DNA from: an uncultured Lachnospiraceae bacterium
Lineage (GTDB): Bacteria; Bacillota; Clostridia; Lachnospirales; Lachnospiraceae
NCBI GenBank assembly: GCA_946407725.1
Contig: CAMJPM010000002.1
Location: forward strand, 1-64,000
Direction of reading: 5' to 3'
DNA: 64,000 nt
Positions 17,200-27,749 of the stretch are shown here, in pieces. A program made the translations under genes and the position numbers. The notes beneath the pieces were generated by a model that was not told the DNA's origin, did not search any database, and worked only from the letters and a program-made list of their open reading frames with translations. Every line of letters begins with the position of its first letter. The first letter of the stretch is position 1.

Positions 17200-19086
17200 T
17201 TAAATCATTATATCACCATTTTCGCCGCTATGGAAGAAAGCGTATACCTCCGCGGCAGATCTTTTATCCATTTCCGGTACTTTTTTTAACTCCTCTTCTT
17301 CCGCCTCCCGTATCTTCTCAACGGAACCGAATTCCCTGAGCAGTGCCTTACGTCTCTTTTCCCCCACACCCTTGATATCGTCCAGGATGGAGTGCAGGGC
17401 GTTTTTATTGTGGAGGGATCTGAAATAGTCTATGGCAAAGCGGTGGGTCTCGTCCTGTATCCTTGTAAGCAGATGAAAGCACTCCGAATGGCTGTCTATC
17501 TGAAGCTCACTGTTTTCGAAGCAGATCCCCCTGGTTCTGTGGTGATCGTCCTTCACCATCCCCGCCACGGGAATATCAAGCTTCAGCCTGGATAATACCT
17601 TAAGGGCAATGCCTACCTGCCCCTTCCCCCCGTCCATCAGAATGAGATCCGGAAAACGGATAAAGGAATCTCCTTCCTTTTCCTCCCCGTTTATCAGCCT
17701 TTCAAATCTGCGGCTTAAAACCTCTTCCATGCTGGCGTAATCATTGGGACCCTGAACTGTTTTTATCCTGAACTTCCTGTAATCGGAATTCTTCGCTCTC
17801 CCCTTTTCAAATACCACCATGCTGCCCACGGATTCAAAGCCGCTGATATTTGAGATGTCATAGGATTCTATCCTGTCGGCCTTTTCTATTCCCAGGAGCT
17901 CCGCCAGATCTTCAGCCGCTTTCAGATATTTTTCCTCATTTTTCCGGAGCTTTTCCCTGTCGGTATTTAAGATCAGCTCCGCGTTCTTTTTTGCGAGGCG
18001 GAGCAGTCTCTCCTTCATTCCCCTTTTCGGGATAAGAATGCTGACCTTTGAACCCCTGATGCCGGAAAGCCATTCCTCAATGATTTCCTTATCCTCTATG
18101 TCTTCCTCCAGCATTATCTCCCTGGGTATAAAGGGCGTACCTGAATAAAACTGCTTTACAAAGCTCTCCAGAACCTCTCCATCGGACATGCCGCCTACAG
18201 CTGTCATATAATAATGATCCCGGCCGTTCAGCCTTCCGTCCCTTATGAAGAAGATCTGAACTACAGCCTCTTCACCGTCAGAATACCAGGCGATCACATC
18301 CCTGTCCTCTTCATTTCCGGCAAGGGTGATCTTCTGCTTTTCCGAAATGCTCTGCACTGAGGATAACAGATCCCTCCAGTTTCTGGCATCCTCGTAGCGC
18401 ATCTCCTCCGAGGCCTCTTCCATCTTTTTTTTAAGCATTGAAAGAACCGGGGAAAAATTGCCCTCCAGAAAATCCAGGGCTCCTTTTACCGCGCTGTCGT
18501 ATTCTTCTTTTGTAACATTGCCTCTCCTGCATGGAGCCGAGCATTTATTGATATGGTAATTCAGACAGGGTCTTGACCTGTCCATATCATTCGGCAGCTT
18601 TCTGTTGCAGGTCCTTAAGCGGAAGAGCCTGTTGATCAGCTCTATTGTATCCCTCACCGCCAGGGATGAGGTATATGGCCCGAAGATCCTGTGCCCTGTC
18701 TTTTTTTCTATTCCGGTATCCCCCTTTGGCCTTCTGGCGAAAAGGATCCTGGGATAATCCTCGTTTACGGTTACTTTGATATACGGATAGCTCTTGTCAT
18801 CCTTCAGCATCGTATTGTACCGCGGACGGTGCTTTTTTATCAGATTACTCTCCAGCACCAGAGCTTCCATTTCAGTATCGGTGATAATGTACTCGAACCA
18901 GGCTATGTGTGTGACCATTCTTTCTATCTTCACGCTCTTTTTATTGCTTCTGAAATAGGAATGTACCCTGTTAAAGAGATTTTTGGCCTTGCCAACATAA
19001 ATTATCTCATCATCATCGGCGTGCATAAGATAAACTCCCGGTTTTTTGGGAAGCTTTGAGAGATTATCCTCTATATCAAACTCCAT
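17200..19086 (-). CDS. uvrC: excinuclease ABC subunit C
   Basis: 628 aa from the ATG at 19086, six bases after GGGAAGG; longer in-frame extensions upstream lie inside ftsH. The N-terminal GIY-YIG nuclease (GVYLMHADDDEIIYVGKAKNL) makes the 3' incision, a Cys-containing region (CLNYHINKCSAPC) and the UVR segment follow, then the RNase H-like domain that makes the 5' incision (ESYDISNISG) and C-terminal helix-hairpin-helix repeats. It acts with UvrA and UvrB, not in this window. It overlaps the ftsH end by 11 nt. Confidence 0.95.
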   Translation of the reverse strand: MEFDIEDNLSKLPKKPGVYLMHADDDEIIYVGKAKNLFNRVHSYFRSNKKSVKIERMVTHIAWFEYIITDTEMEALVLESNLIKKHRPRYNTMLKDDKSYPYIKVTVNEDYPRILFARRPKGDTGIEKKTGHRIFGPYTSSLAVRDTIELINRLFRLRTCNRKLPNDMDRSRPCLNYHINKCSAPCRRGNVTKEEYDSAVKGALDFLEGNFSPVLSMLKKKMEEASEEMRYEDARNWRDLLSSVQSISEKQKITLAGNEEDRDVIAWYSDGEEAVVQIFFIRDGRLNGRDHYYMTAVGGMSDGEVLESFVKQFYSGTPFIPREIMLEEDIEDKEIIEEWLSGIRGSKVSILIPKRGMKERLLRLAKKNAELILNTDREKLRKNEEKYLKAAEDLAELLGIEKADRIESYDISNISGFESVGSMVVFEKGRAKNSDYRKFRIKTVQGPNDYASMEEVLSRRFERLINGEEKEGDSFIRFPDLILMDGGKGQVGIALKVLSRLKLDIPVAGMVKDDHHRTRGICFENSELQIDSHSECFHLLTRIQDETHRFAIDYFRSLHNKNALHSILDDIKGVGEKRRKALLREFGSVEKIREAEEEELKKVPEMDKRSAAEVYAFFHSGENGDIMI

Positions 19087-21229
19087 TATCATCCTTCCCT
19101 GTGCCATTCCCCGTATCATCACCGGCAGAAGAGGCATTACCGTTCCTGTCGGGAATCAGGCTGTCATCTATGGTGAAATCTATCTGTTGCCCCGGCATAT
19201 GGTTCTGAGGCGCATTATTCCTTGCGTTCCAGCCGGAAGTGTCAGGCATCCGGGGTTCAGCAGGTTCATTCTCCGCCCTCTGTGCGTTTTGTGCCGGAGC
19301 ATGGTTTTTTTGAGGCTCTTCTGTCTTAGTTTCCTTAAACCTCTCCTCATAGGACTTCTTTTCCGGCATGGGAATTCCCTTTTCCTTACAATATATCTCC
19401 ATAAACTCCGTACCGGTAATTGTCTCCCTCTTGATAAGGAAGGCTGCAAGCTTGTCTAAAAGCTTCCTGTTGTCCTTCAGGAGCCGCTTTGCTTCCTTGT
19501 AGGAATCCTTTAAGAGCTTCATCACCTCATTATCTATATCCGCCGCCGTCTCATCGGAACAGTTCATTACAGCCCTGCCGTCAAGATACCTGTCTTCTAT
19601 GGTTTCAAGGCTCATGAGCCCGAATTTCTTGCTCATTCCGTACTGGGTGATCATGGAACGGGCGATCTTTGTGGCCTTTTCAATATCATTGGCGGCTCCC
19701 GTGGTGACCGTGTCAAATACCAGCTCCTCCGCGGCCCTTCCGCCCAGGGTGGTAACCAGCATGGCCCTAAGCTCGGCCTCGCTGTTTAAGTATTTCTCTT
19801 CCTCCGGAACCTGCATTACATAGCCCAGGGCACCCATGGTTCTTGGAACTATGGTTATCTTCTGAACCGGCTCGCTGTTCTTCTGAAGGGCTGAAACAAG
19901 GGCATGTCCTATTTCGTGATAGGATACGATACGTCTCTCTTCCTTGCTTAAAACCCTGTCCTTCTTTTCCTTACCCACAAGGACGATCTCCACAGCATCC
20001 ATAAGATCCTTCTGGGAAACATATTCCCTTCCCGACTTAACCGCGTTTATTGCGGCTTCATTCACCATATTGGCGAGATCGGAACCCACCGCACCGCTGG
20101 TGGCAAGGGCCACATCCTCAAAGTTCACGGTCTCATCAAGCTTCACTTCTTTGGCGTGAACCTTCAATGTATCTATCCTTCCCTTAAGGTCAGGCTTGTC
20201 CACTATTATCCGCCTGTCAAAACGTCCTGGGCGGAGCAGCGCCTTATCCAGGGTTTCCGGCCTATTTGTGGCTCCCAGGATCAGAATTCCCTTGGAGGTA
20301 TCAAAGCCGTCCATCTCGGAAAGAAGCTGGTTTAAGGTCTGTTCTCTCTCGTCATTACCGCCGTATCTTGAATCCCTGCTCTTTCCGATGGCGTCTATCT
20401 CATCTATAAAGATGATACAGGGCGCGTTTTTCTCGGCTTCCCTGAAGAGATCCCGGACTCTTGAGGCTCCCACACCCACAAACATTTCCACAAAATCAGA
20501 ACCTGCAAGGGAGAAGAAGGGCACATGGGCTTCACCTGCCACAGCCTTTGCCAGAAGGGTCTTTCCTGTTCCGGGAGGACCCACCAGGAGCGCTCCCTTG
20601 GGCAGTCTTGCCCCGATCTTTGAGTATTTGGCTGGATTATGCAGAAAATCCACCACCTCCTGCAGTGATTCCTTGGCTTCATCCTGGCCTGCCACATCCT
20701 TAAAGGTAACTCCCGTCTCCTTCTGGACATAGACCTTGGCATTATTCCGGCCAACGCCCATTATTCCGCCGCCGCCCATTCTCTTCATAAGAAAATAGGT
20801 GAGGCCGCAGACTAAAAGGATCGGAAATACATAACCGATAAAACCCGAAACCATGGCACCGGATCTGTCGGGAACCTCTCCCTTGAAATCTATCCCTGCC
20901 TCGTTTAAGCGTTCGGTAAGCCACGGATCGTCCACAAGACCCGTATAATATGTGATCTGCATGGAAAGCGGGTTTGTACTTTCAGCTTCCTTAGGGTAAA
21001 TTGTTATCTTGTCAGGATCTATCTCAACGCTTCCCACCTGATTTTCGGATATCATTGACAGGAATCTGGAATAGCTGATCTCCTGGGTGGAGTTTCTGGT
21101 AACCAGGTTACTCATCATGCTCATGCAGAAAAAAGTGAGAATTGTGGCCACTATCATTGCAATGAGGGTCTGTCTGTTCCTCGGATTCTGTCCGGACCCC
21201 TTATTGTCTCTGTTATTATTGTCGTTCAT
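19076..21229 (-). CDS. ftsH: ATP-dependent zinc metalloprotease FtsH
   Basis: 717 aa. One transmembrane helix lies near the N-terminus (about 24-42) and a second at about 128-145, with the external domain between. The AAA module has GPPGTGKT and FIDEIDAIG, and the protease has HEIGH near residue 440. The tail (about 620-717) is disordered, rich in Asn, Pro and Glu. It degrades misfolded membrane proteins and short-lived regulators. Its ATG overlaps the galE stop (TAATG). Confidence 0.97.
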   Translation of the reverse strand: MNDNNNRDNKGSGQNPRNRQTLIAMIVATILTFFCMSMMSNLVTRNSTQEISYSRFLSMISENQVGSVEIDPDKITIYPKEAESTNPLSMQITYYTGLVDDPWLTERLNEAGIDFKGEVPDRSGAMVSGFIGYVFPILLVCGLTYFLMKRMGGGGIMGVGRNNAKVYVQKETGVTFKDVAGQDEAKESLQEVVDFLHNPAKYSKIGARLPKGALLVGPPGTGKTLLAKAVAGEAHVPFFSLAGSDFVEMFVGVGASRVRDLFREAEKNAPCIIFIDEIDAIGKSRDSRYGGNDEREQTLNQLLSEMDGFDTSKGILILGATNRPETLDKALLRPGRFDRRIIVDKPDLKGRIDTLKVHAKEVKLDETVNFEDVALATSGAVGSDLANMVNEAAINAVKSGREYVSQKDLMDAVEIVLVGKEKKDRVLSKEERRIVSYHEIGHALVSALQKNSEPVQKITIVPRTMGALGYVMQVPEEEKYLNSEAELRAMLVTTLGGRAAEELVFDTVTTGAANDIEKATKIARSMITQYGMSKKFGLMSLETIEDRYLDGRAVMNCSDETAADIDNEVMKLLKDSYKEAKRLLKDNRKLLDKLAAFLIKRETITGTEFMEIYCKEKGIPMPEKKSYEERFKETKTEEPQKNHAPAQNAQRAENEPAEPRMPDTSGWNARNNAPQNHMPGQQIDFTIDDSLIPDRNGNASSAGDDTGNGTGKDDNGV

Positions 21230-22239
21230 TAATACCCCTCCGGGTTATTTTTCTGCCAGTTCCAGGACGAACGGCACATATCCTCAATATCGAGCTCTGC
21301 CTTCCAGTGCAGCTCCTTCTCCGCTTTCTCGGGGCTGCAGTAGCAGGTAGCTATGTCACCGGCTCTCCTGGGCTTTATGCTGTAAGGTATCTTTATATCA
21401 TTCACCTTCTCAAAGGCCTTTACTATATCCAGGACGGAATAGCCGTGTCCGGTTCCCAGGTTGCATATAAAGCATCCCGGATTCTCCCTCAGCTTATCAA
21501 TGGCCTTCACATGGGCCTTTGCCAGATCCACCACATGGAGATAGTCCCTTACTCCCGTGCCGTCCGGTGTATCATAATCATCTCCGAAGACTCCCAGCTC
21601 CGGAAGCTTGCCGACCGCCACCTGTGTGATATAGGGCATCAGATTATTGGGACGTCCGTTGGGATTTTCCCCTATCCTTCCCGATTCATGGGCACCGATG
21701 GGGTTAAAATACCTGAGTATGACCATGTTCCACTCATTGTCCGCCTTCTGCATGTCTATCAATATCTGCTCCAGCATCCATTTTGTCCAGCCGTAGGGAT
21801 TTGTACAGATCCCCTTGGGGCAGTCCTCGGTTATGGGTATCTGTGCCGGATCTCCGTATACCGTTGCGGAGGATGAAAATACGAAGTTCTTTGCCCCGTG
21901 CTTTCTCATAACATCAAGCAGGGTAAGCGTTCCCCCGATATTGTTATTGTAATACTCCCAGGGCTTTTCCACGGATTCTCCCACAGCCTTCAGTGAAGCA
22001 AAATTTATTACCTCCTCTATTCTGTTTTCCGTAAAGATTTTTTCCAGGGCATCCCTGTCTGAAATATCCGCGGTATAACACTTGACCTTTTTTCCTGTGA
22101 TCTCCTCAACCCTTTCCAGGGCTTTGGGAGAAGAATTACTGAAATTATCCATTACCACTGCCTCATAACCACCCTGAAGCAGCTCCACCAATGTATGAGT
22201 CCCGATATATCCGGCACCGCCTGTAAGTAATATAGCCAT
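21229..22239 (-). CDS. galE: UDP-glucose 4-epimerase
   Basis: 336 aa from the ATG at 22239 ([20 protein letters not shown]), which follows the upstream stop by one base. The Rossmann motif GGAGYIG, the catalytic Ser in SSSATVYG and the YGWTK dyad are present, and the C-terminal part binds the UDP sugar. It interconverts UDP-glucose and UDP-galactose. The pairing with a sugar-nucleotide transferase and ftsH on one transcript suggests envelope glycan supply. Confidence 0.94.
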   Translation of the reverse strand: MAILLTGGAGYIGTHTLVELLQGGYEAVVMDNFSNSSPKALERVEEITGKKVKCYTADISDRDALEKIFTENRIEEVINFASLKAVGESVEKPWEYYNNNIGGTLTLLDVMRKHGAKNFVFSSSATVYGDPAQIPITEDCPKGICTNPYGWTKWMLEQILIDMQKADNEWNMVILRYFNPIGAHESGRIGENPNGRPNNLMPYITQVAVGKLPELGVFGDDYDTPDGTGVRDYLHVVDLAKAHVKAIDKLRENPGCFICNLGTGHGYSVLDIVKAFEKVNDIKIPYSIKPRRAGDIATCYCSPEKAEKELHWKAELDIEDMCRSSWNWQKNNPEGY

Positions 22240-22240
22240 T

Positions 22241-23170
22241 TTACCACAACCTTTCCGGGTAAACACCCTTTTTCTTAAGCTCCTCTACGGACCTTCTGAC
22301 ATTTTCCTTATCTTCTTTATATGTTACACCAAACCATCTGTCGGCTGATGATAGCATCCTGACCCTTGCCCTGCCTTCTTTTATCATGCCGTCCACCACA
22401 GAGGGCAGATAGCACTCCGCCTTAAGGGGATCGCTGTCCCCTCCAAGCTCTCCTATAAATCTCTCAAAGGCCGACTTTAATTCATCCATAAAGGACAGGG
22501 AAAAGCCCCATATATTCATTGAAACGATCTCATCTCCGGTGAGAGGGAGCCAGGTTTTCCCGTCATCCAGCGAATACTTTGCCCTTTCACCATCCTTTTC
22601 GATACGGGTCCTCTCCGTAACGCCCTGAAGAAAGCCATTTTCATCCGCACTGCAGATCCCTCTTGAAACGTAGCCGTTCTCTGTCAGTGTGTTTTTCAAT
22701 AAAAATCCCACCATGGCATACTCGTTTTCATCCCTTTCCCCCTGTTCCTTAAGGAAATCATGGATCTTAACAAATGCCTCCCTGCCGTAAAAATCGTCTG
22801 CATTTATTACCGCAAAGGGTTCCTGTAAAACACCTGCCGCAGACAATACGGCCTGGGCCGTGCCCCAGGGCTTTATCCTGCCCTCCGGCACCTTATAGCC
22901 CTCCGGGATATCATGGAGATCCTGAAAAGCATAAGCCACATCGATATGCTTTTCAACCCTTTCTCCTATTGCCTTCCGGAAATCCGCCTCATTTTCTTTT
23001 TTTATCACAAAGACCACTTTTCCAAATCCCACCCTCCAGGCGTCATAAATGGAAAAATCCACGATCTTGTTTCCCTCATCATCCACAGTATCTATCTGCT
23101 TCAGCCCGCCGTAACGGGAACCCATTCCGGCTGCCATGATGAGAAGTGCCGGTTTCATCGCTTTGTTCAT
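22241..23170 (-). CDS. sugar-phosphate nucleotidyltransferase-like protein
   Basis: 309 aa. The start [19 protein letters not shown] is a variant of the nucleotidyltransferase loop GxGxRxxPxxK, lacking the usual Pro. INADDFYG supplies the metal-binding Asp, and [13 protein letters not shown] the base-recognition region. It should couple an NTP to a sugar or polyol phosphate, but the sequence does not resemble canonical GalU or RmlA closely enough to name the substrate. It is coupled to galE downstream and separated by three bases from the FkbH-like gene upstream. Confidence 0.75.
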   Translation of the reverse strand: MNKAMKPALLIMAAGMGSRYGGLKQIDTVDDEGNKIVDFSIYDAWRVGFGKVVFVIKKENEADFRKAIGERVEKHIDVAYAFQDLHDIPEGYKVPEGRIKPWGTAQAVLSAAGVLQEPFAVINADDFYGREAFVKIHDFLKEQGERDENEYAMVGFLLKNTLTENGYVSRGICSADENGFLQGVTERTRIEKDGERAKYSLDDGKTWLPLTGDEIVSMNIWGFSLSFMDELKSAFERFIGELGGDSDPLKAECYLPSVVDGMIKEGRARVRMLSSADRWFGVTYKEDKENVRRSVEELKKKGVYPERLW

Positions 23171-23173
23171 ACC

Positions 23174-24949
23174 TTACGACTCCTCCTCAATAATATACAA
23201 CTCTTCCGTGCTATCCCTGTTAAGATCATATTCGTACATAACCCTGTTTTTGTCATTAAGGGGCTTAAATCCCAGGGAAGCGTACAGTCCCTCTACCATG
23301 CCGTTCTTTCTGCTCCGTATATACTCACCCACAAGCCTGGAACAGCCCATGGCTTTCGCCTCCTTTATTATCTCCCTGAAAGCAAAATTCTCAACCCCTC
23401 TTTTTAACACCCTGCAGGACATGCACCAGTTCTCGATAAAACAGTCTTCCCTGCCAAGTCCCTCAGTCTTACTGCCGTTCCTTAAGACTATACAGGAAAT
23501 AATGCCGTAACTCGTAAATTTATCGGAAAGGGATACATAGATAAGCCTTATATCCTCATCCTCCATCATATCCCTGATCTCCCCGTCGGAGTAGCGCATG
23601 GTGCGTACATTGAACTGATTGGACTTGTTGGTGAGCTGTATAAAGCGTTCTATCTCGTCCTTTCCGGCTCTTCCGGCCTTTCCCCTCATATCGAGGGCCT
23701 TAAGATATTCCCGGTAATCGGTGAATGAGGAGGCCATTTCCTCCCTCATCTTATTATCCCTGTAGGAATCCGCCCTAACCAGATCCTCTTTTGTTATTGC
23801 AGCCCATTCAAAGGGATTGGCACGGCTTAATGCATTTACATAGTTTTCAGGCTCTTCCGGAACGTCTATGACCGTTATCTCCGGGCAGAACCTCTTTATC
23901 ATCTCTCTTTCAAAGGGGCTGTCATCAAAGAACACCAGACTGTCAATTCCGATATTCAGCTGCTTTGCGATATAGGCCATATTTGCTGCCTTATCGGACC
24001 AGTTGGCTGTAAAGCAGGAAATGTCAGAGAGCTTTATCAGCATGTTTTCATTTTTAAGAAAGGGCTCCTTTGCTATATCCTCATCATTTTTGGAATTTAC
24101 CGCAAGTATCACTCCCCGTCTCTTCAAGGAGAGAATATAAGCCTGAAATGCGCGGTACGCTTCACCCAGGGGGTCGTTGGGATCTATGGCGATATTAAAA
24201 GGTCCCTCATCCGCCACCACCCCGCCCCACAGGGTGTTATCCAGATCCAGCACCAGACATTTTTTTACCCTGCCCAGATCCGGCATTATCATGGAAACGG
24301 TCTCCATGGCCACTTCCTTCAGATAGTCCATGTTAAAGCCCTGCTTGGTCAGGAAATAGGCGGTATTATCAAACCAGTTTTCCTTTCCCTTAAGGGCCGA
24401 GAGATACTCCATATCCAGGATCCGCACATTTCCCGGACGGTTTGAGGCAAGATGCAGATTATACCGCATCATAAGCGACCTATCTGAATCCGGATAGTCT
24501 GCCTCCAGAGAACCCCAGGGCCTTTCCGGAGGCAGGGCGATATTGGATATAAAAATGGTCACTCCGTTTATCTTTGATATATGGGAAAGGATGTTTTCCG
24601 TATATCCGATATTCTCTTTAAGACAGCCCTCGTTCTCCCACCTCATGTCATTATGTCTCATTAAGACTATGACAAAACGGGGCGAATAAGAATAAAGGGG
24701 CGAGGTCTCATCCAGAGCATCCATATTTATGCCGTCATACTCACTCTCATAAATATCGGCATTTAGTCCCTCATTGTGGAAAAACAGCCTGAGAAGCTTC
24801 ACAAAATGCTGTATGGAAAAGGATCCCAGCACCGCGATCTTAAGCTTTTTCCCTTTTTCCCTTACCCTGGGATCCCTTTCTTCCGATTTGATAAGCCTGT
24901 TGGCCATTTTCAGAAGCTTATGGGTAGATACACCTGAAAGCTCATTCAT
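23174..24949 (-). CDS. FkbH-like HAD-IIIC phosphatase with C-terminal GNAT-like domain
   Basis: 591 aa. The N-terminal 220 residues look like an SGNH-type or FkbH N-domain; then KCLVLDLDNTLWGGVVADEG is the HAD-IIIC catalytic motif, followed by VNSKNDEDIA and DDSPFEREMI. From about 410 a GNAT-like fold is suggested by RYSDGEIRDMM and YASLGFKPLN. FkbH proteins load glycerate or hydroxy-acyl units onto carrier proteins, and relatives act in glycan and polyketide pathways. No carrier protein is nearby, so substrate is open. It overlaps tadA by 8 nt. Confidence 0.75.
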   Translation of the reverse strand: MNELSGVSTHKLLKMANRLIKSEERDPRVREKGKKLKIAVLGSFSIQHFVKLLRLFFHNEGLNADIYESEYDGINMDALDETSPLYSYSPRFVIVLMRHNDMRWENEGCLKENIGYTENILSHISKINGVTIFISNIALPPERPWGSLEADYPDSDRSLMMRYNLHLASNRPGNVRILDMEYLSALKGKENWFDNTAYFLTKQGFNMDYLKEVAMETVSMIMPDLGRVKKCLVLDLDNTLWGGVVADEGPFNIAIDPNDPLGEAYRAFQAYILSLKRRGVILAVNSKNDEDIAKEPFLKNENMLIKLSDISCFTANWSDKAANMAYIAKQLNIGIDSLVFFDDSPFEREMIKRFCPEITVIDVPEEPENYVNALSRANPFEWAAITKEDLVRADSYRDNKMREEMASSFTDYREYLKALDMRGKAGRAGKDEIERFIQLTNKSNQFNVRTMRYSDGEIRDMMEDEDIRLIYVSLSDKFTSYGIISCIVLRNGSKTEGLGREDCFIENWCMSCRVLKRGVENFAFREIIKEAKAMGCSRLVGEYIRSRKNGMVEGLYASLGFKPLNDKNRVMYEYDLNRDSTEELYIIEEES

Positions 24950-25463
24950 CTTCTGCCGGTAACCCTCCTTTCAACTCTCCGTGGTATTTTCCTTTTACAC
25001 TGAGTCTTTCCCTCAGATCCTTAAAAAATGCCTGAAGTATCTCAGAACACTCTTCCTTCAGCACCCCTTTTTCGATCTCCACCTGATGATTAAATCTCTC
25101 CTCATTAAGAAGATTCAAGATACTCCCCGCACATCCCGACTTGGGCGAACTTGCCCCGAATACCAGACGGTGCATCCGGGACTGAACAATGGCACCTGCG
25201 CACATGGGACAGGGTTCTAATGTCACATAGATGGTACAGTCCTCCAGACGCCAGTCTCCCGCAGCCTTTGCAGCCTTTTTTATCGCACTTATCTCTGCAT
25301 GGGACAGGGTGCTTTTATCGGTATTCCGCCGGTTATAGCCCCGTCCGATGATCTTATTATCCCCTTCCCTTACAATAACACAGCCTATGGGAACCTCTTT
25401 CAGTGCGGCTGCTTTCTTTGCCTGTTTTAAGGCTTCCTTCATATACTTCTCATCCGGTGACAT
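24942..25463 (-). CDS. tadA: tRNA-specific adenosine deaminase
   Basis: 173 aa. The cytidine-deaminase fold has the zinc site HAEISAI (catalytic Glu) and PCPMCAGA, and starts DEKYMKEALKQAKKAA as in TadA. It converts adenosine 34 of tRNA-Arg(ACG) to inosine so one tRNA reads CGU, CGC and CGA codons. It starts two bases after the stop of the CdaR-like gene. Confidence 0.93.
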   Translation of the reverse strand: MSPDEKYMKEALKQAKKAAALKEVPIGCVIVREGDNKIIGRGYNRRNTDKSTLSHAEISAIKKAAKAAGDWRLEDCTIYVTLEPCPMCAGAIVQSRMHRLVFGASSPKSGCAGSILNLLNEERFNHQVEIEKGVLKEECSEILQAFFKDLRERLSVKGKYHGELKGGLPAEDE

Positions 25464-25465
25464 TT

Positions 25466-26560
25466 TTAAAAGCCCTGCCTGTCCTTTAAGTAAGCAAGAT
25501 AGTTAATTACCATAAGGGATATTTTCAAAGTCAGGGCATCATCGAATTTCCTGATATCCAGTCCTGTAGTCTTCTGCAGCCTTTCGATTCTGTAGACCAG
25601 GGTATTCCTGTGAACATAGAGCTGTCTTGAGGTTTCGGACACATTCAGGTTGTTTTCGAAAAATCTGTCTATGGTCTGAAGGGTCTCATCATCCAGATGA
25701 TATGGAACCTTCTCTCCGAAGATCTCATTAAGGAAGTACCTGCAAAGGTTTTCCGGCAGCTGGTAGATCAGTCTTCCCACCCCCAGCTCAGCGTATGCGG
25801 AGATATTCTCATTTCCGTAAAAGATCTTTCCCACATCCATTGCCATCCTGGCTTCCTTATAGGATCTGGATACCTCCCTTATCTCCGAAACCACCGTGCC
25901 GTAGCTCACCCTTACATCCGCAAGGGCTTCCGTATTCACCATATCCACGATCATGGCGGCAATACCTTTAAGGTTTTCGGTATCCTCATCCGCCTCCACG
26001 TTTTTAATGAGGATCACTTCCCTCTCATCCACCGCTGTAACATAATCGCCGTAGGAAGCGGAAAACAGCCCCTTTATCACATCCATGATATTATCGCCGT
26101 TTTTGTCATTCTTCTGCTCGATGATATAGACAGAGCGCTTCTTTTCCACATCTATATGCAGCTTCTTTGCCTTATTGTAAATATCAACCAGAAGCAGGTT
26201 ATCCAGCAGAAGGTTCTGGAAGAATGAGTTTTTATCGAATTTCTCCCTGGAAGCCTTTTCCAGGGCAGCAACCTCGCTGGCCGCCACTCTTCCCATGAGG
26301 GTGGCGTTCTCCCCGTCTTCCTTAGACACAACCACGTAAATGGCAATGTCCCCTTCATTAACCCTGAATAGCCGGTATCCCGATAACCCCTGGGAATCCG
26401 CTCCGCTGTCCAGAAATGACCGGATACTGACCGGGCTTATCTCCATAGTGTCATCCGTGGTACAGACCATGGAACCGTCTATATCGAAAAGTGCCAGATC
26501 CGTCTTGCCTATTGCCTTCAGTTCATCCAGGCAGTTTTTAATCATCTGATTTGCTATCAT
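25466..26560 (-). CDS. CdaR/PucR-type transcriptional regulator
   Basis: 364 aa. The C-terminal PucR helix-turn-helix is clear (FFENNLNVSETSRQLYVHRNTLVYRIERLQKTTGLDI). The N-terminal part (about 1-130) resembles the sugar-diacid-recognition domain of CdaR, with a central degenerate GGDEF-like segment between. It likely senses a small carbon source and activates genes; the adjacent MsmX-type sugar ABC ATPase lies upstream behind its own terminator and could be a target, but this is inference. Confidence 0.8.
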   Translation of the reverse strand: MIANQMIKNCLDELKAIGKTDLALFDIDGSMVCTTDDTMEISPVSIRSFLDSGADSQGLSGYRLFRVNEGDIAIYVVVSKEDGENATLMGRVAASEVAALEKASREKFDKNSFFQNLLLDNLLLVDIYNKAKKLHIDVEKKRSVYIIEQKNDKNGDNIMDVIKGLFSASYGDYVTAVDEREVILIKNVEADEDTENLKGIAAMIVDMVNTEALADVRVSYGTVVSEIREVSRSYKEARMAMDVGKIFYGNENISAYAELGVGRLIYQLPENLCRYFLNEIFGEKVPYHLDDETLQTIDRFFENNLNVSETSRQLYVHRNTLVYRIERLQKTTGLDIRKFDDALTLKISLMVINYLAYLKDRQGF

Positions 26561-26581
26561 ATCATACTCCGGGGGATTTTT

Positions 26582-26612
26582 AAAAAAGGCGCTGTCCGTA
26601 TTGAACAGCGCC
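26582..26612 (-). terminator. rho-independent terminator of the ABC ATPase gene
   Basis: On the reverse strand GGCGCTGT and ACAGCGCC (26605-26612 and 26588-26595) form an 8-bp GC-rich stem followed by six T (26582-26587). It lies 22 bp after the msmX-like stop. Confidence 0.92.
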
Positions 26613-26633
26613 GAGTAAAACAGTTTAATTCTT

Positions 26634-27749
26634 TTAGTTTGTTATGGTCTTCTCGGTTTCCTTATCGAAGATGTGGATCTTCTCAGTATCGAGAACGAAC
26701 TTAACCTTGTCGCCGGGACGTGCGGTGGTCCTGGGATCTACACGGGCAGTCATGGAGAAATCTGCGAAATCGAAGTACAGGAATACTTCAGCACCCAGAA
26801 GCTCGTAAACCCTGATCTCAGCCTCAAATACAGCCTCGGGATTAAGTGTGCTCACTGCCATCTCGGAATCATATACGTCCTCGGGACGGATACCAAAGGT
26901 AACGGTCTTTCCTGCATAACCACCCTCTATAACCTTCTTTGCCTTTGCGGGAGGAAGGGGAATGGTGTGTCCTGCTATATCAAGGCTGGCCTTGTCGCCC
27001 TCAACCTTTACAACCGCATCCAGGAAGTTCATCTGAGGTGATCCCATGAAACCTGCAACAAAGAGATTTCCGGGCTTCTCATAGAGGTTCTGGGGGGTAT
27101 CAACCTGCTGTACCACACCATCCTTCATAACAACGATCCTGTCGCCAAGTGTCATGGCCTCTGTCTGATCGTGTGTAACGTAAATAATGGTGGTGCCCAG
27201 CTTCTGGTGAAGCTTTGCGATCTCTATTCTCATCTGAACCCTGAGCTTTGCATCCAGGTTTGAAAGAGGCTCGTCCATAAGGAACACCTTGGGATTACGA
27301 ACGATAGCACGTCCCATAGCCACTCTCTGTCTCTGTCCGCCGGAAAGAGCCTTGGGTTTACGGTCCAGGAGCTTCTGGAGATCCAGTATCTCTGCTGCCT
27401 GACGAACCTTCTGGTCGATCTCGTCCTTGGAAACCTTGCGGAGCTTAAGTCCGAAAGCCATGTTATCATAAACCGTCATATGAGGATAAAGGGCATAATT
27501 CTGGAAAACCATTGCTATATCCCTGTCTTTGGGCTCTACGTCGTTAACCAGCCTGTCGCCTATCCTGAGCTCGCCGTCCGAGATCTCTTCCAGACCTGCC
27601 ACCATACGGAGAGTGGTGGATTTTCCACACCCTGAAGGTCCTACGAAAATGATGAACTCCTTGTCGGCTATCTCAAGGTTGAAGTCCTTAACAGCCTCAA
27701 ACCCGTTGGGATATCTCTTGTAAATGTGCTTAAGTGATAAACTTGCCAT
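26634..27749 (-). CDS. carbohydrate ABC transporter ATP-binding protein (MsmX/UgpC type)
   Basis: 371 aa. Walker A GPSGCGKST, signature LSGGQRQRVAMGRA and Walker B FLMDEPLSNLD are intact; the C-terminal 130 residues form the MalK-like regulatory TOBE region (TFGIRPEDVYD). Stand-alone ATPases of this type energise several sugar importers in Firmicutes. No permease or binding protein is nearby, supporting a shared, multi-transporter role. A GGAGG site lies six bases before the ATG and a good terminator follows. Confidence 0.93.
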   Translation of the reverse strand: MASLSLKHIYKRYPNGFEAVKDFNLEIADKEFIIFVGPSGCGKSTTLRMVAGLEEISDGELRIGDRLVNDVEPKDRDIAMVFQNYALYPHMTVYDNMAFGLKLRKVSKDEIDQKVRQAAEILDLQKLLDRKPKALSGGQRQRVAMGRAIVRNPKVFLMDEPLSNLDAKLRVQMRIEIAKLHQKLGTTIIYVTHDQTEAMTLGDRIVVMKDGVVQQVDTPQNLYEKPGNLFVAGFMGSPQMNFLDAVVKVEGDKASLDIAGHTIPLPPAKAKKVIEGGYAGKTVTFGIRPEDVYDSEMAVSTLNPEAVFEAEIRVYELLGAEVFLYFDFADFSMTARVDPRTTARPGDKVKFVLDTEKIHIFDKETEKTITN

